Positions 17,487-26,090 of a stretch of DNA of 64,000 nucleotides are shown here, one piece after another; the first letter of the stretch is position 1, and each line of letters starts with the position of its first letter. Origin of the DNA: Gammaproteobacteria bacterium (GTDB taxonomy: Bacteria > Pseudomonadota > Gammaproteobacteria > Pseudomonadales > Azotimanducaceae); NCBI GenBank assembly GCA_009840305.1, contig VXNY01000014.1:62001-126000 (forward strand), written 5' to 3'. Below the pieces are notes generated by a model. That model saw only the letters and a list, made by a program, of their open reading frames with translations, was not told where the DNA came from and ran no database searches. Position numbers and translations under genes: made by a program.

Positions 17487-18473
17487 TCACAGTTCGATCT
17501 CCTTTGGCGCGTGTAATAGAGAGGGTGAGAGTTGAGTCTTGATACGCGTGTAGTTTGTTAACCTCCTGACTTCCAAGACACCTTCTTGCACAGCGGTGCG
17601 AACACGACAGTTTGGCTCTCGTTCATGGGCACAATCTCTGTACTCGCATTCACGCGCTAATGTCTCAATGTCAGGAAAAGTGCGCGGGAGTGAATCTGCC
17701 ACTCCGGTTAAAGCGAGCTCACGAATCCCTGGGACATCGATGATTAAACCACCGGTGGGTATCTGTACTAGCTTACGTGCGGAAGTGGTGTGTCTTCCCT
17801 TTTCGTCCTTCGATCGAGTTTGTTGCGTTTTCTGTACAGATTCGCCGACCAATGAATTAGTCAGGGTAGACTTACCCACACCCGATGAACCAACAACCAA
17901 ACCTGTTAGTCGGGTTGCAAATAAGTCACGGATTGTTCCAATTGTGGTGACATCCAAACAATTTACAGCTGTGCAGTCGATGTCGAAAAGCAAAGGTTTA
18001 GCGCGCTCTACTATTTGGGTGTAATTGGGGTATAAATCCCGCTTCGAAAGTACGACATGTGCATGAACACCTGCAGCTTCTGCGAGAGCTAAGTATCTTT
18101 CTAACTTGGATTCCGAGAAGTCGTCATTACATGCGATAATTACGAGGAGAAGGTCAACGTTTGCAGCTATCACCTGCGCGGCTCGACGTGCTTTTACTAG
18201 GCGTTGAATCTCTGATTCACGTGGCAGGACGCGTGTCCGACTAACGTCCTGTGGGGAGAGTAAGAGCCAATCGCCAACCGTGGGTTGCGTGGATTGTTTC
18301 TCTCGAAACCACTTACCTAGAGCAGGAAGCTCGAATTCGCGCGCACCGTCATGTACTACCAACTTCTGACGATGCTGTGCGATCACCCTTACCGGTATTC
18401 GTTCTAGTGCTTCATCATTGCTTTTGACGTGTTGCGAAAACCGAGAAGACCATCCGAGTGTGTCGAGAGACAT
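17487..18473 (-). CDS. rsgA: Ribosome small-subunit GTPase RsgA
   Basis: About 328 residues from ATG 18473. A longer frame to 18533 runs into the ZIP gene and is unlikely. It has an N-terminal OB-fold, then a circularly permuted GTPase domain whose motif order is G4 (SKRD, here Ser in place of the usual Asn), G1 (GSSGVGKSTL) and G3 (DVPG). A C-terminal zinc finger reads C-x5-C-x-H-x5-C (CEYRDCAHEREPNC). It matures the 30S subunit. It starts 8 bases after the ZIP transporter stop and is probably cotranscribed with it. Confidence 0.93.
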   Translation of the reverse strand: MSLDTLGWSSRFSQHVKSNDEALERIPVRVIAQHRQKLVVHDGAREFELPALGKWFREKQSTQPTVGDWLLLSPQDVSRTRVLPRESEIQRLVKARRAAQVIAANVDLLLVIIACNDDFSESKLERYLALAEAAGVHAHVVLSKRDLYPNYTQIVERAKPLLFDIDCTAVNCLDVTTIGTIRDLFATRLTGLVVGSSGVGKSTLTNSLVGESVQKTQQTRSKDEKGRHTTSARKLVQIPTGGLIIDVPGIRELALTGVADSLPRTFPDIETLARECEYRDCAHEREPNCRVRTAVQEGVLEVRRLTNYTRIKTQLSPSLLHAPKEIEL

Positions 18474-18480
18474 CCGGAAC

Positions 18481-19329
18481 CTAATGTAAGTGCGGTGAAA
18501 CGAACAAAAAGCTACAAGAAAGCACGACACCACACAGGAAAGCTAAGAAAATCTTGAACCGGTCATGATGATGACGAAAGGCTTCGGGTAATAGATCTGC
18601 TAGCGCGACACAGAGAAACGTACCGGATATGAAAGCGAACAGAAATCCCAAAATGTACTCATACTCGTGAAGCATCTCTCTTAAGAAAAAAAGCGCTAGT
18701 ACCGCTGCGATGGGACAAATTAACGCAAATAACACATTGGTAAGCCAGAGTGATTTTTTATCGAATCCAGCATGCTTCATCACACCCACAACCGTGAGCG
18801 CATCAAAAGGCTTGTGAAACACAATCGCAAGCACTATGCCTAGAGCGATAGTCGAGGAATACCCTTCAATTTCTTCATGCGACATTAGGTCTACCACAAC
18901 GTAGTCAATTCCGAGAATCGATCCTATTGCGAACCCTTCAAATAGCGTATGCACGCTCATACCGGCTATTACTGTGATCCAAGTAACGCGTGAGCTGCGA
19001 GTAGTCACCGGCGCAGTGTTTGTTGCGGATACCGGTTCGTGGTCATGAAAGCTCAGCAAACGCAAAGAACCAAACATTACCACTATACCAGCTAACATGC
19101 AAAGCATACCAAGCTGCACAGCGCTTTCGGTGTGAACTGACGAGATTTGTTCAATCCCGTGTGGAAGTATGTGCAGGATGGATATCCCGATCATGAAGCC
19201 ACTCACGAACGATAGAAAAACTTGGGTTTTGGTGTGGGTGAACTCTGTCGTGATTGCAAGCCATCCGCCAGCCAGTGATGCTAGAACAACCGGTAGTGAG
19301 AACTGTAGTGCTTGTAAGTATGGAGACAA
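18481..19329 (-). CDS. ZIP-family divalent metal transporter
   Basis: A 282-residue integral membrane protein with about eight transmembrane helices and a His-containing cytoplasmic loop (LLSFHDHEP). The two metal-site helices are recognisable: SVHTLFEGFAIG (TM4) and VFHKPFDALTVV (TM5). ZIP proteins usually bring Zn2+, Fe2+ or Mn2+ into the cytosol; the metal cannot be fixed from sequence. rsgA follows after a few bases. A His-rich HHHDR stretch near the C-terminus is a second possible metal-binding site. Confidence 0.88.
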   Translation of the reverse strand: MSPYLQALQFSLPVVLASLAGGWLAITTEFTHTKTQVFLSFVSGFMIGISILHILPHGIEQISSVHTESAVQLGMLCMLAGIVVMFGSLRLLSFHDHEPVSATNTAPVTTRSSRVTWITVIAGMSVHTLFEGFAIGSILGIDYVVVDLMSHEEIEGYSSTIALGIVLAIVFHKPFDALTVVGVMKHAGFDKKSLWLTNVLFALICPIAAVLALFFLREMLHEYEYILGFLFAFISGTFLCVALADLLPEAFRHHHDRFKIFLAFLCGVVLSCSFLFVSPHLH

Positions 19330-19613
19330 GGGTCGATCTCAGATGAAATTGTGATTCCAGCGTCACATTTTCACTAATGCTCGTTTGTTTTTATAGCGCG
19401 TGCCTTACTCGCAAGCGCGAAATTGTCAGAACAGCCATAAAAGCACCAAGAAATTGCGTGTTCAAAAAAGCGTAGGTAGGGACATTAACACATAACACGT
19501 TAGTAAGCCATCAAGGACAATCGCTAGAAGTCCAATGGTCGTGAAAAATTCGGATTTATGACCTTACTTACAATTCTAAGAACATGTAAATATTGGAATT
19601 TAGGGAAATTTAG

Positions 19614-22247
19614 TTGCACCGAACACAAGATGAATGGGAAGCAGAACAGCAGGAGTGGGTTGAAGCATTAGACGCTGTTCTTCAGGTGCGAGGCCACGAA
19701 AACGCAATCACGTTATTGAAGAGACTTCACGAAGAACTTCAAAGTAGAGGCGTTAACTCTGCTGAAGATGCTCTCAATACCCCTTACATCAACTCCATCT
19801 CGCCTAAGGCTCAACCGAAATATCCAGGCGATATCGCAATCGAACAAAAGATCGAGAACATTATTCGATGGAACGCGGCCGCGATGGTGATTCAAGCTTA
19901 CGATAGCGGTACTGGCGTGGGCGGGCACATCGGAACGTATCTCTCGGCCGCAACACTCATGGAAGTAGGCTTTAATCACTTCTTCCGAGCTGACCACGGG
20001 GATCAAGTTCACATACAAGCACATGCTTCTCCAGGTGTTTACGCGCGCGCTTGGCTAGAGGGCCGAATAACGACAGAGAACTTGGTGAATTTTCGACGCG
20101 AATTGCAACCTGGTGGTGGTCTTCCATCCTATCCACACCCACGCCGGATGCCTCAGTTTTGGCAAATGCCTACCGCCAGTATGGGGCTATCTACTCCGTG
20201 TGCGATTCACCAAGCTCGTTTCGTACGCTATTTAGAGGCAAGGGATTTGCGCGAGCCGAGCGATGCAAAAATTTGGTTGTTTGTCGGAGACGGTGAAGCG
20301 GACGAACCCGAAGTGTTAGGCACAATCAACCTTGCTGGGCGGGAACAACTCGACAATCTAATTTTTGTCGTGAACTGCAACTTACAACGCCTTGATGGAC
20401 CGGTACGTGGTAACGGCAAGATTATTCAGGAACTAGAGAGAATGTTCCACGGCGCGGGCTGGCACGTGATTAAGGTGATTTGGGGGAGCGATTGGGACCC
20501 ACTCTTTGCGAAAGATCGTACGCGCGTATTGCGATCTCGTTTGGAGGAATTGGTCGACGGTGATTTCCAGCGCTATAGCGCGTCTGAGGGAGCTGCAACA
20601 CGTGCTCATCTGGTGGGTGATGACAAGAAGCTCGAACAACTTTTCAGCTCGCTGAGCGACGACGAACTAACTTCGCTCAAACGCGGCGGCCACGACCACC
20701 ACAAAATCTACGCGGCCTATCAACAGGCGATGACAATACAAGGAAAACCCTGTGTGATTCTTGCGAAAACAGTCAAGGGGGACGGCTTGGGATTAGCCTC
20801 ACAAGGGCGCAACACCATTCACCAAAAAAAGCAGTTGAGCGCCAAGGAACGATCAGAGTTTGCCACAAGCCTCGGGATACCTCTTGGTGATGAAGAGAAG
20901 AGTCAGGCGGCGTTCTTCCGCCCCAAGGAAGATAGTGCTGAGATGCAATATCTCAAACAGCGGCGCGAACACCTAGGTGGGTATATGCCTCATCGGACCG
21001 TGGCCTGTTCGCCATTAGAACCTCCCGAGTTAGATTTTTTCAAGGACAACTTGCAAGGCAGCCGAGGTCGCGAGTTATCGACCACGATGGCGTTAGTACG
21101 GATGTTGCAACGACTCTTGCGGGAAAAAACTATTGCCCCGTATCTAGTCCCAATCATTCCAGATGAAGCCAGAACATTTGGTATGGATGGTTTGATCGCT
21201 CAAGTTGGTATTTATTCGCCCGATGGACAACGATATACCCCTGTAGATGCTGGCACCATCGCTCCCTACCGAGAAGCTAGCGATGGTCAAATCTTACAAG
21301 AAGGTATCTGTGAAGTTAGTGCCATGGCCGCATTTCTTGCCGCCGGTACTGCGTACGCGACGTGCGGTATTCCCATGATTCCGATTTACCTGTTTTACTC
21401 TATTTTCGGTTTCCAAAGAGTTGGTGATCTGGTGTGGGCCGGTGGGGACATGATGTGCAAGGGTTTTCTGATAGGTGCTACATCCGGTCGAACTACGCTT
21501 AATGGGGAGGGAGTTCAACATCAGGATGGTCACTCTCACGTAGTCGCGGCGACAATACCAAACCTAGTGAGCTACGATCCAGCGTTTGCGTACGAACTTG
21601 CCGTGATCTTCCTCGACGGTATACGTCGGATGTATGTTGTACAAGAAGAATTGTTCTACTATCTCACAGTAACCAATCAAAACTATGTCATGCCTCCGAT
21701 GCCGGAGGGTGTTGAAGACGGTATTTTGCGAGGTTTGTACCCGTTTGAGTATGAGAAGGGTGCAGAAGTTAACCTCTTCGGTAGCGGAGCAATAATGACC
21801 GAAGTGTTAAGTGCTGCGAAAATGCTTCGAGAGCTTGGGAAGACAGTGAGTGTTTGGAGCGTAACAAGCTACGGCGAGCTCCATCGACAAGCCCTCAAAT
21901 CTGAGCGAGATGAATTGGTACAAGTGGGTAAATCGCGAACTGTGCCCTATGTACAGGAATGTTTGCAAGGAGAGACCGGTGTCTTCATTGCTACTACCGA
22001 TTATCAACGCGCATTGCCATTACTAATTGCACCTTGGATTCCCGGCAAGTACGTGGTGCTAGGAACAGATGGTTTTGGACTGTCTGAATCTCGCGAAGCT
22101 CTACGAAACTACTTCGAGGTATCTGCGGATTGGATTGTGTTTGCAGCGCTCTCCGCGCTAGCGCAAACCCGATGTGAACCGAGTAAGACAGCGAAGGAAT
22201 TTGCGAAACAAGCCAATCTTGACTTAAACAAAGTACCAACTATCTAG
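19614..22247 (+). CDS. aceE: Pyruvate dehydrogenase E1 component, homodimeric (AceE type)
   Basis: An 877-residue thiamine-diphosphate enzyme close to the length of E. coli AceE (about 887). The N-terminal part has NTPYINSI, GGHIGTYLSAATLMEVGFNHFF and the ThDP-binding GDGEADEPE...NLDN-type block. The middle carries VKGDGLG, and the C-terminal part has the TSGRTTLNGEGVQHQDGHSH region. It decarboxylates pyruvate and reductively acetylates lipoyl-E2. The start is TTG 19614, with AGGGA about 10 bases upstream. Unusually, no E2 (aceF) or E3 (lpd) gene follows; an MFS transporter gene begins 5 bases after its stop. Confidence 0.94.
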   Translation: MHRTQDEWEAEQQEWVEALDAVLQVRGHENAITLLKRLHEELQSRGVNSAEDALNTPYINSISPKAQPKYPGDIAIEQKIENIIRWNAAAMVIQAYDSGTGVGGHIGTYLSAATLMEVGFNHFFRADHGDQVHIQAHASPGVYARAWLEGRITTENLVNFRRELQPGGGLPSYPHPRRMPQFWQMPTASMGLSTPCAIHQARFVRYLEARDLREPSDAKIWLFVGDGEADEPEVLGTINLAGREQLDNLIFVVNCNLQRLDGPVRGNGKIIQELERMFHGAGWHVIKVIWGSDWDPLFAKDRTRVLRSRLEELVDGDFQRYSASEGAATRAHLVGDDKKLEQLFSSLSDDELTSLKRGGHDHHKIYAAYQQAMTIQGKPCVILAKTVKGDGLGLASQGRNTIHQKKQLSAKERSEFATSLGIPLGDEEKSQAAFFRPKEDSAEMQYLKQRREHLGGYMPHRTVACSPLEPPELDFFKDNLQGSRGRELSTTMALVRMLQRLLREKTIAPYLVPIIPDEARTFGMDGLIAQVGIYSPDGQRYTPVDAGTIAPYREASDGQILQEGICEVSAMAAFLAAGTAYATCGIPMIPIYLFYSIFGFQRVGDLVWAGGDMMCKGFLIGATSGRTTLNGEGVQHQDGHSHVVAATIPNLVSYDPAFAYELAVIFLDGIRRMYVVQEELFYYLTVTNQNYVMPPMPEGVEDGILRGLYPFEYEKGAEVNLFGSGAIMTEVLSAAKMLRELGKTVSVWSVTSYGELHRQALKSERDELVQVGKSRTVPYVQECLQGETGVFIATTDYQRALPLLIAPWIPGKYVVLGTDGFGLSESREALRNYFEVSADWIVFAALSALAQTRCEPSKTAKEFAKQANLDLNKVPTI

Positions 22248-22252
22248 TAGCG

Positions 22253-23575
22253 TTGGGACTTTTAGGTGGCATATTCGGTAGCCCAAAACTACAACCGGAA
22301 CAGAAACGCAGTTTAAAACACGAACAGGTCACTGATCTGACCTATTCGGTCGCGCTCGCGATGTTGGAAGGCGGCTTCGTCGGGGTGATCGCTGATAAGA
22401 TTTATGCAGTTCCGGCATTTGTAATCGCGATACTCACATCCGCCGCGTTTTTCGGTAGTTTATCCAGTTACTTCTGGGCTAGACTGGCGAATGCTAGACC
22501 CAAAGTCCCAGTCATCGTAATTTTGCAATTTCTAGTTGTCGGTTGTTTACTAGTCGTGGCTACGGCACCACGAAATACCGCAGGTAGTGTTCTGCTAGTC
22601 TTTGGCGTAGTCTGCGCCCGGACGCTCACGGCTGGTGTGATAACCATTCGAAGCGTGGTGTGGAGTTTGAACTATCCAAGAGATGTGCGTGCTCGCACCA
22701 CGGGTCGACTGCAGATGGTAACGAGTCTTGTCATGGTGCTGACGACAGTCATCGCGGCACCAATATTGGATACCAATCCGATGACATTTCGCTGGATGTA
22801 TGTAGTAGCCATGCTCCTAGCTCTGTTGGGTGTAATGGCATTCACTCGGGTGAACGTCGCGGGTGAACGCCGTCAACGAGTTCGGGAGCGGCACTCAATT
22901 AAAGTTGCTCGATCGTCAAAAACGCGCTTTCGATTTTTCCAGATTCTGCGACGAGATAAGCAGTTCGCACGCTATCAGGCGTATCAGTTTTTGAATGGAA
23001 TCTCGAACTTGAGCATTGAAGCGCCGCTTATTTATCTCGTGTCGCGCGAGCTTCAGGCAAGCTATACGGAAAGTCTCACGATCTTAATGATCTTACCTTT
23101 TTTCTTCAGCACTCTGACAATTCCTTTGTGGGCGCGATATCTCGATCGCGTACATATCACCCACTTTCGAACTCGAATTAGTGGAGTATGGGTTCTGTCG
23201 CAACTCTTAATTTGGTTAGGAGCGATGTTTCAGAATTTCATTCTGTTGGGCGTGGCTAGATCAGTCCAGGGTGTTGCACGAAGTGGCGGATCGCTCGGTT
23301 GGCAGCTTGGACACAATGACTTTGCACCTCGAGACAAACTATCAGATTACATGTCAGTGCATGTGACGCTCACGGGAATTAGAGGAGCAATAGCAGCCGT
23401 ATTAGGTATTGGACTGTATGTAGGTTGGTCCGGAATTGTTTGGTTACCCGATTTTCCCGGTATCAAAGCTCAGTTATTTTTGGTTTGTATGGTGATCGGT
23501 GTAATCTCTTGGATCGGTTTTATCCGTATGCACCAGGACATGAAACGTGAACAAGCACGTTCACGTGCAGGTTAG
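22253..23575 (+). CDS. MFS-type membrane transporter
   Basis: A 440-residue protein with about twelve hydrophobic helices in two halves. The central cytoplasmic loop is basic (RVNVAGERRQRVRERHSIK...RFFQILRRDKQF). No substrate-specific motif was recognised. It begins at TTG 22253, five bases after the aceE stop, so it is probably cotranscribed and may move a metabolite linked to pyruvate metabolism; that is inference from position. No good ribosome site is visible, consistent with translational coupling. A 12-bp perfect hairpin follows the stop. Confidence 0.8.
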   Translation: MGLLGGIFGSPKLQPEQKRSLKHEQVTDLTYSVALAMLEGGFVGVIADKIYAVPAFVIAILTSAAFFGSLSSYFWARLANARPKVPVIVILQFLVVGCLLVVATAPRNTAGSVLLVFGVVCARTLTAGVITIRSVVWSLNYPRDVRARTTGRLQMVTSLVMVLTTVIAAPILDTNPMTFRWMYVVAMLLALLGVMAFTRVNVAGERRQRVRERHSIKVARSSKTRFRFFQILRRDKQFARYQAYQFLNGISNLSIEAPLIYLVSRELQASYTESLTILMILPFFFSTLTIPLWARYLDRVHITHFRTRISGVWVLSQLLIWLGAMFQNFILLGVARSVQGVARSGGSLGWQLGHNDFAPRDKLSDYMSVHVTLTGIRGAIAAVLGIGLYVGWSGIVWLPDFPGIKAQLFLVCMVIGVISWIGFIRMHQDMKREQARSRAG

Positions 23576-23587
23576 TGCATGTAGACC

Positions 23588-23616
23588 GTGCGACGTGGGA
23601 AGACCCCACGTCGCAC
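23588..23616. terminator. Strong hairpin between convergent MFS and symporter genes
   Basis: A 12-bp perfect stem, GTGCGACGTGGG (23588-23599) with CCCACGTCGCAC (23605-23616), and a 5-base loop. It lies between the stops of two convergent genes, where a bidirectional terminator is expected. Neither side has a T-run, so it may block or stabilise 3' ends rather than act as a classic intrinsic terminator. Confidence 0.6.
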
Positions 23617-23630
23617 AAGAGTGCATCCGG

Positions 23631-24947
23631 TTACGCTACTCTGACGTCAGGGAGTTCTTCTCCTTCTGATCGAGCGACAATAGCAGCGATCGTGAGATCA
23701 CTTGTGACATTGGTCGAAGTACGGCACATGTCAAGAATTCGGTCAACTGCTAGGATTAGCGCGAGCCATTCGGCTGGTAATTCCAATACTCCTAGGATCA
23801 AGGTTATGGCAACGAGACTGGCAGCTGGTACCCCGGCGACACCGATGGACGTCACTAGTGCGAGCAAGACGACGAGAAGTTGATCGACAATCGTAAACTC
23901 GACACCAGAATAAACGGCATAAATTTGTGCGATGAAAATCACGACCACGCACTCGTAGAGCGCGGTCCCATCCATGTTGACTGTTGCGCCGAGCGGTAAC
24001 ACAAAACTTGAAGTTCGTTTTGAAACACCAGCTTCCTGTGCGCTTTCAATCGTAACAGGTAACGTTGCGGAAGAAGAAGCAGTAGAAAACGCGGTCAACT
24101 GAGCCTTGACGACCTTACCGTAGTACAGAAAGGGGTTGACTCGAGCAAGAAAGACTTGCATTAAAGGTAGCCAAACAAAAAAGTGAAGTGCGAGAGCCAA
24201 CAGTACAGTCAAGACAAACCAAAATAGAGGTTCAAACGCGTCAAAGCCGGTTTCTACGATTACCACGGTGACGAGTGCAAAGACTCCAATGGGGGCAAAT
24301 CGGATGATCCAAAGTGTGACCGCGATTGTCACGTCGTACATTCCTTGCCACAAGTTGTCGATGGTTTCCCGGACCGCTCCTGTAAGTTTAGTAGTAAAGA
24401 ACCCGAACACCACGGCGACGAAGATGATCGCGAGTAAGCCTCCGTTGTTCGTCAGCGCGTCAAAAATATTTGGTGGCACGGCGCGAACGATGATTTGAAC
24501 TAAGTCCCACCAACTGCGTCCTTCGACTCGAGTTGCCATGTCCTCGAGTTCTTCCGTACCTTCGATACTGGCGATCAGTTCCTGTGCGTTTTCAATCTGC
24601 ATATTTCCAGGCTGAATCACATTGACTAGGATTAATCCAGTAAAAATAGCGATGAACCCAGTGACAAGGTAGAGTGCAATAGTTTTGCTCCCGATTCGTC
24701 CAAAGGATTTTTGACTAGCCATGCCAGCCACCCCCACCGCAATCGCGGCGAAGACAAGCGGGACCACCACCATCTTGAGGGCATTGATAAACAAGGTACC
24801 GAAAATACCGATCCAATTCGTGATAGCCGTTAAGTTTTCGACACTCGAAATTCTCCAACGTATAAGAGCTGCAACGATAATCGCAAGCGCTAACGCTATC
24901 AAAATATGCCAAGCTAAGTACCGGGCATTTAGGAACTCTTTAAACAC
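23631..24947 (-). CDS. Dicarboxylate/amino acid:cation symporter (DAACS family)
   Basis: A 438-residue membrane protein of the GltP/DctA superfamily. It has the serine-rich re-entrant loop STASSSATLPVT, the NMDGTALYE motif in TM7, and the C-terminal LAVDRILDMCRTSTNV motif whose Asp, Arg and Asn bind substrate. It takes up C4-dicarboxylates, glutamate/aspartate or small neutral amino acids with Na+ or H+. The Arg in DRILDMCRTSTNV suits an acidic substrate. The start GTG has GGAGGT at a good distance. It stands alone, convergent with the MFS gene. Confidence 0.93.
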   Translation of the reverse strand: MFKEFLNARYLAWHILIALALAIIVAALIRWRISSVENLTAITNWIGIFGTLFINALKMVVVPLVFAAIAVGVAGMASQKSFGRIGSKTIALYLVTGFIAIFTGLILVNVIQPGNMQIENAQELIASIEGTEELEDMATRVEGRSWWDLVQIIVRAVPPNIFDALTNNGGLLAIIFVAVVFGFFTTKLTGAVRETIDNLWQGMYDVTIAVTLWIIRFAPIGVFALVTVVIVETGFDAFEPLFWFVLTVLLALALHFFVWLPLMQVFLARVNPFLYYGKVVKAQLTAFSTASSSATLPVTIESAQEAGVSKRTSSFVLPLGATVNMDGTALYECVVVIFIAQIYAVYSGVEFTIVDQLLVVLLALVTSIGVAGVPAASLVAITLILGVLELPAEWLALILAVDRILDMCRTSTNVTSDLTIAAIVARSEGEELPDVRVA

Positions 24948-25262
24948 AATCTACCTCCAATTTCATTCAATCAATAGAACGAGCGCGATTACGATCTTCT
25001 TCGTTGTTACGCGCATGAACTACATTGTAGTAATGAGAGTTTTGGAAGGGTCGCACGTATTTTTTTAAAGAACTCTAATCCATACAGAGCTGGTGGTTTG
25101 ATGTGCTGGTTTCTCTCAAGACTCTTACAACGTCGCATCGTGTAGAAACTGTGACCTGACGTAATCGCGAGTGCTTCCCTCGAGGAGTTCGTCAAGACGT
25201 TAATAGGACAGTCACGTAGTGTTCTCTTAGAAGCGAGAGTCTGTTTCTCCGAACACCCTAAA
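24948..25262. other. Intergenic interval between symporter and TVP38 gene
   Basis: No gene is supported in these ~315 bases. They should hold the symporter promoter (minus strand) and the end of the TVP38 transcript. A loose inverted repeat, GTGTTC...GAACAC, near 25218-25256 with an inner short stem could be a weak terminator for the TVP38 gene. No recognisable operator, repeat or RNA gene was seen. Confidence 0.4.
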
Positions 25263-25964
25263 CTAAGGCGACTTGCGAATGCGTGAGCGCGCTAAGTCAA
25301 CCAGTTTTTTTGCTACGAGTGGAAAGAGTCCAAGCGCTACCAACGAGAGTATGAGCGTCCATGACAGGATTCCAGAAGCAGACTGCAATTTACCTAATTC
25401 TTTCCCGGAATTGACATACAAAACCGTTCCTGGCAACATGCCTAATTGAGTGACCCAGTAGTAGGTCCACAAGCGTATCGGTGTCAGTGCCATCACAAAA
25501 TTGACAACAAAGTAGGGTACGACCGGAACTACCCGAAGACCGAATAGATAGAACGCTCCTTCCTCCGCTACTCCACGGTTAACTTGGCCTAAATACTTGC
25601 TGAACTTTTCCTGAACGTAATCGCGTAAGACATAACGAGCCAAAACAAAGGCGCAAATTGCACCCAAAGTACTCGCGGACAAAACCACGACAGTCCCGGT
25701 AACTGTTCCAAAGACTGCACCGCCAATCAAAGTTAGTAAGGTCGCGCTGGGGATTGAGAGGCCAGTCAATACCACATAAACGGCAATATACGTCGCAATA
25801 AACAGAATTGGATGCGCTAGATACAGGTCGACAATGGCATTTCTTTGCTGCTGTAAATATTCAAACGAGAGGTATTCGTTTAGCGGTAAGAAAAAGAACA
25901 AACCGATGCAAACGATCACAGCGGCAGCCAGGGCTAGCTTGAAGACGTTTTTCGCAGAGAGCAT
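25263..25964 (-). CDS. TVP38/TMEM64 (SNARE-associated/DedA superfamily) membrane protein
   Basis: A 233-residue inner-membrane protein with a hydrophobic N-terminus. It carries the superfamily core: GLSIPSATLLTLIGGAVFG, with the re-entrant-loop glycines, then CAFVLARYVLRDYVQEKF and LRVVPVVPYFVVNFVMAL. This DedA-related superfamily is linked to lipid scrambling and membrane homeostasis; the substrate of this member is unknown. It is a single gene. About 30 bases upstream of its start the strong terminator of the neighbouring TonB receptor begins, so it is transcribed separately. Confidence 0.87.
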   Translation of the reverse strand: MLSAKNVFKLALAAAVIVCIGLFFFLPLNEYLSFEYLQQQRNAIVDLYLAHPILFIATYIAVYVVLTGLSIPSATLLTLIGGAVFGTVTGTVVVLSASTLGAICAFVLARYVLRDYVQEKFSKYLGQVNRGVAEEGAFYLFGLRVVPVVPYFVVNFVMALTPIRLWTYYWVTQLGMLPGTVLYVNSGKELGKLQSASGILSWTLILSLVALGLFPLVAKKLVDLARSRIRKSP

Positions 25965-26023
25965 AGTTATTTGAAATTGGTGTGGATAGCTAAATGGTCC
26001 GTCCGTCAGTGGCGAACAAAGAA

Positions 26024-26059
26024 AATGCTCTTACCACTCCAGAGAGTGGTAAGAGCATT
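26024..26059 (-). terminator. Intrinsic terminator of the TonB-dependent receptor gene
   Basis: A perfect 16-bp stem, AATGCTCTTACCACTC with GAGTGGTAAGAGCATT, and a CAGA loop. It lies about 30 bases downstream of the receptor stop on the minus strand, and the minus-strand RNA continues with a U-rich run. This is a textbook intrinsic terminator and separates the receptor from the TVP38 gene. Confidence 0.8.
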
Positions 26060-26090
26060 ATCTCGAAATTAATTCAGATTAGGAAAGTTC

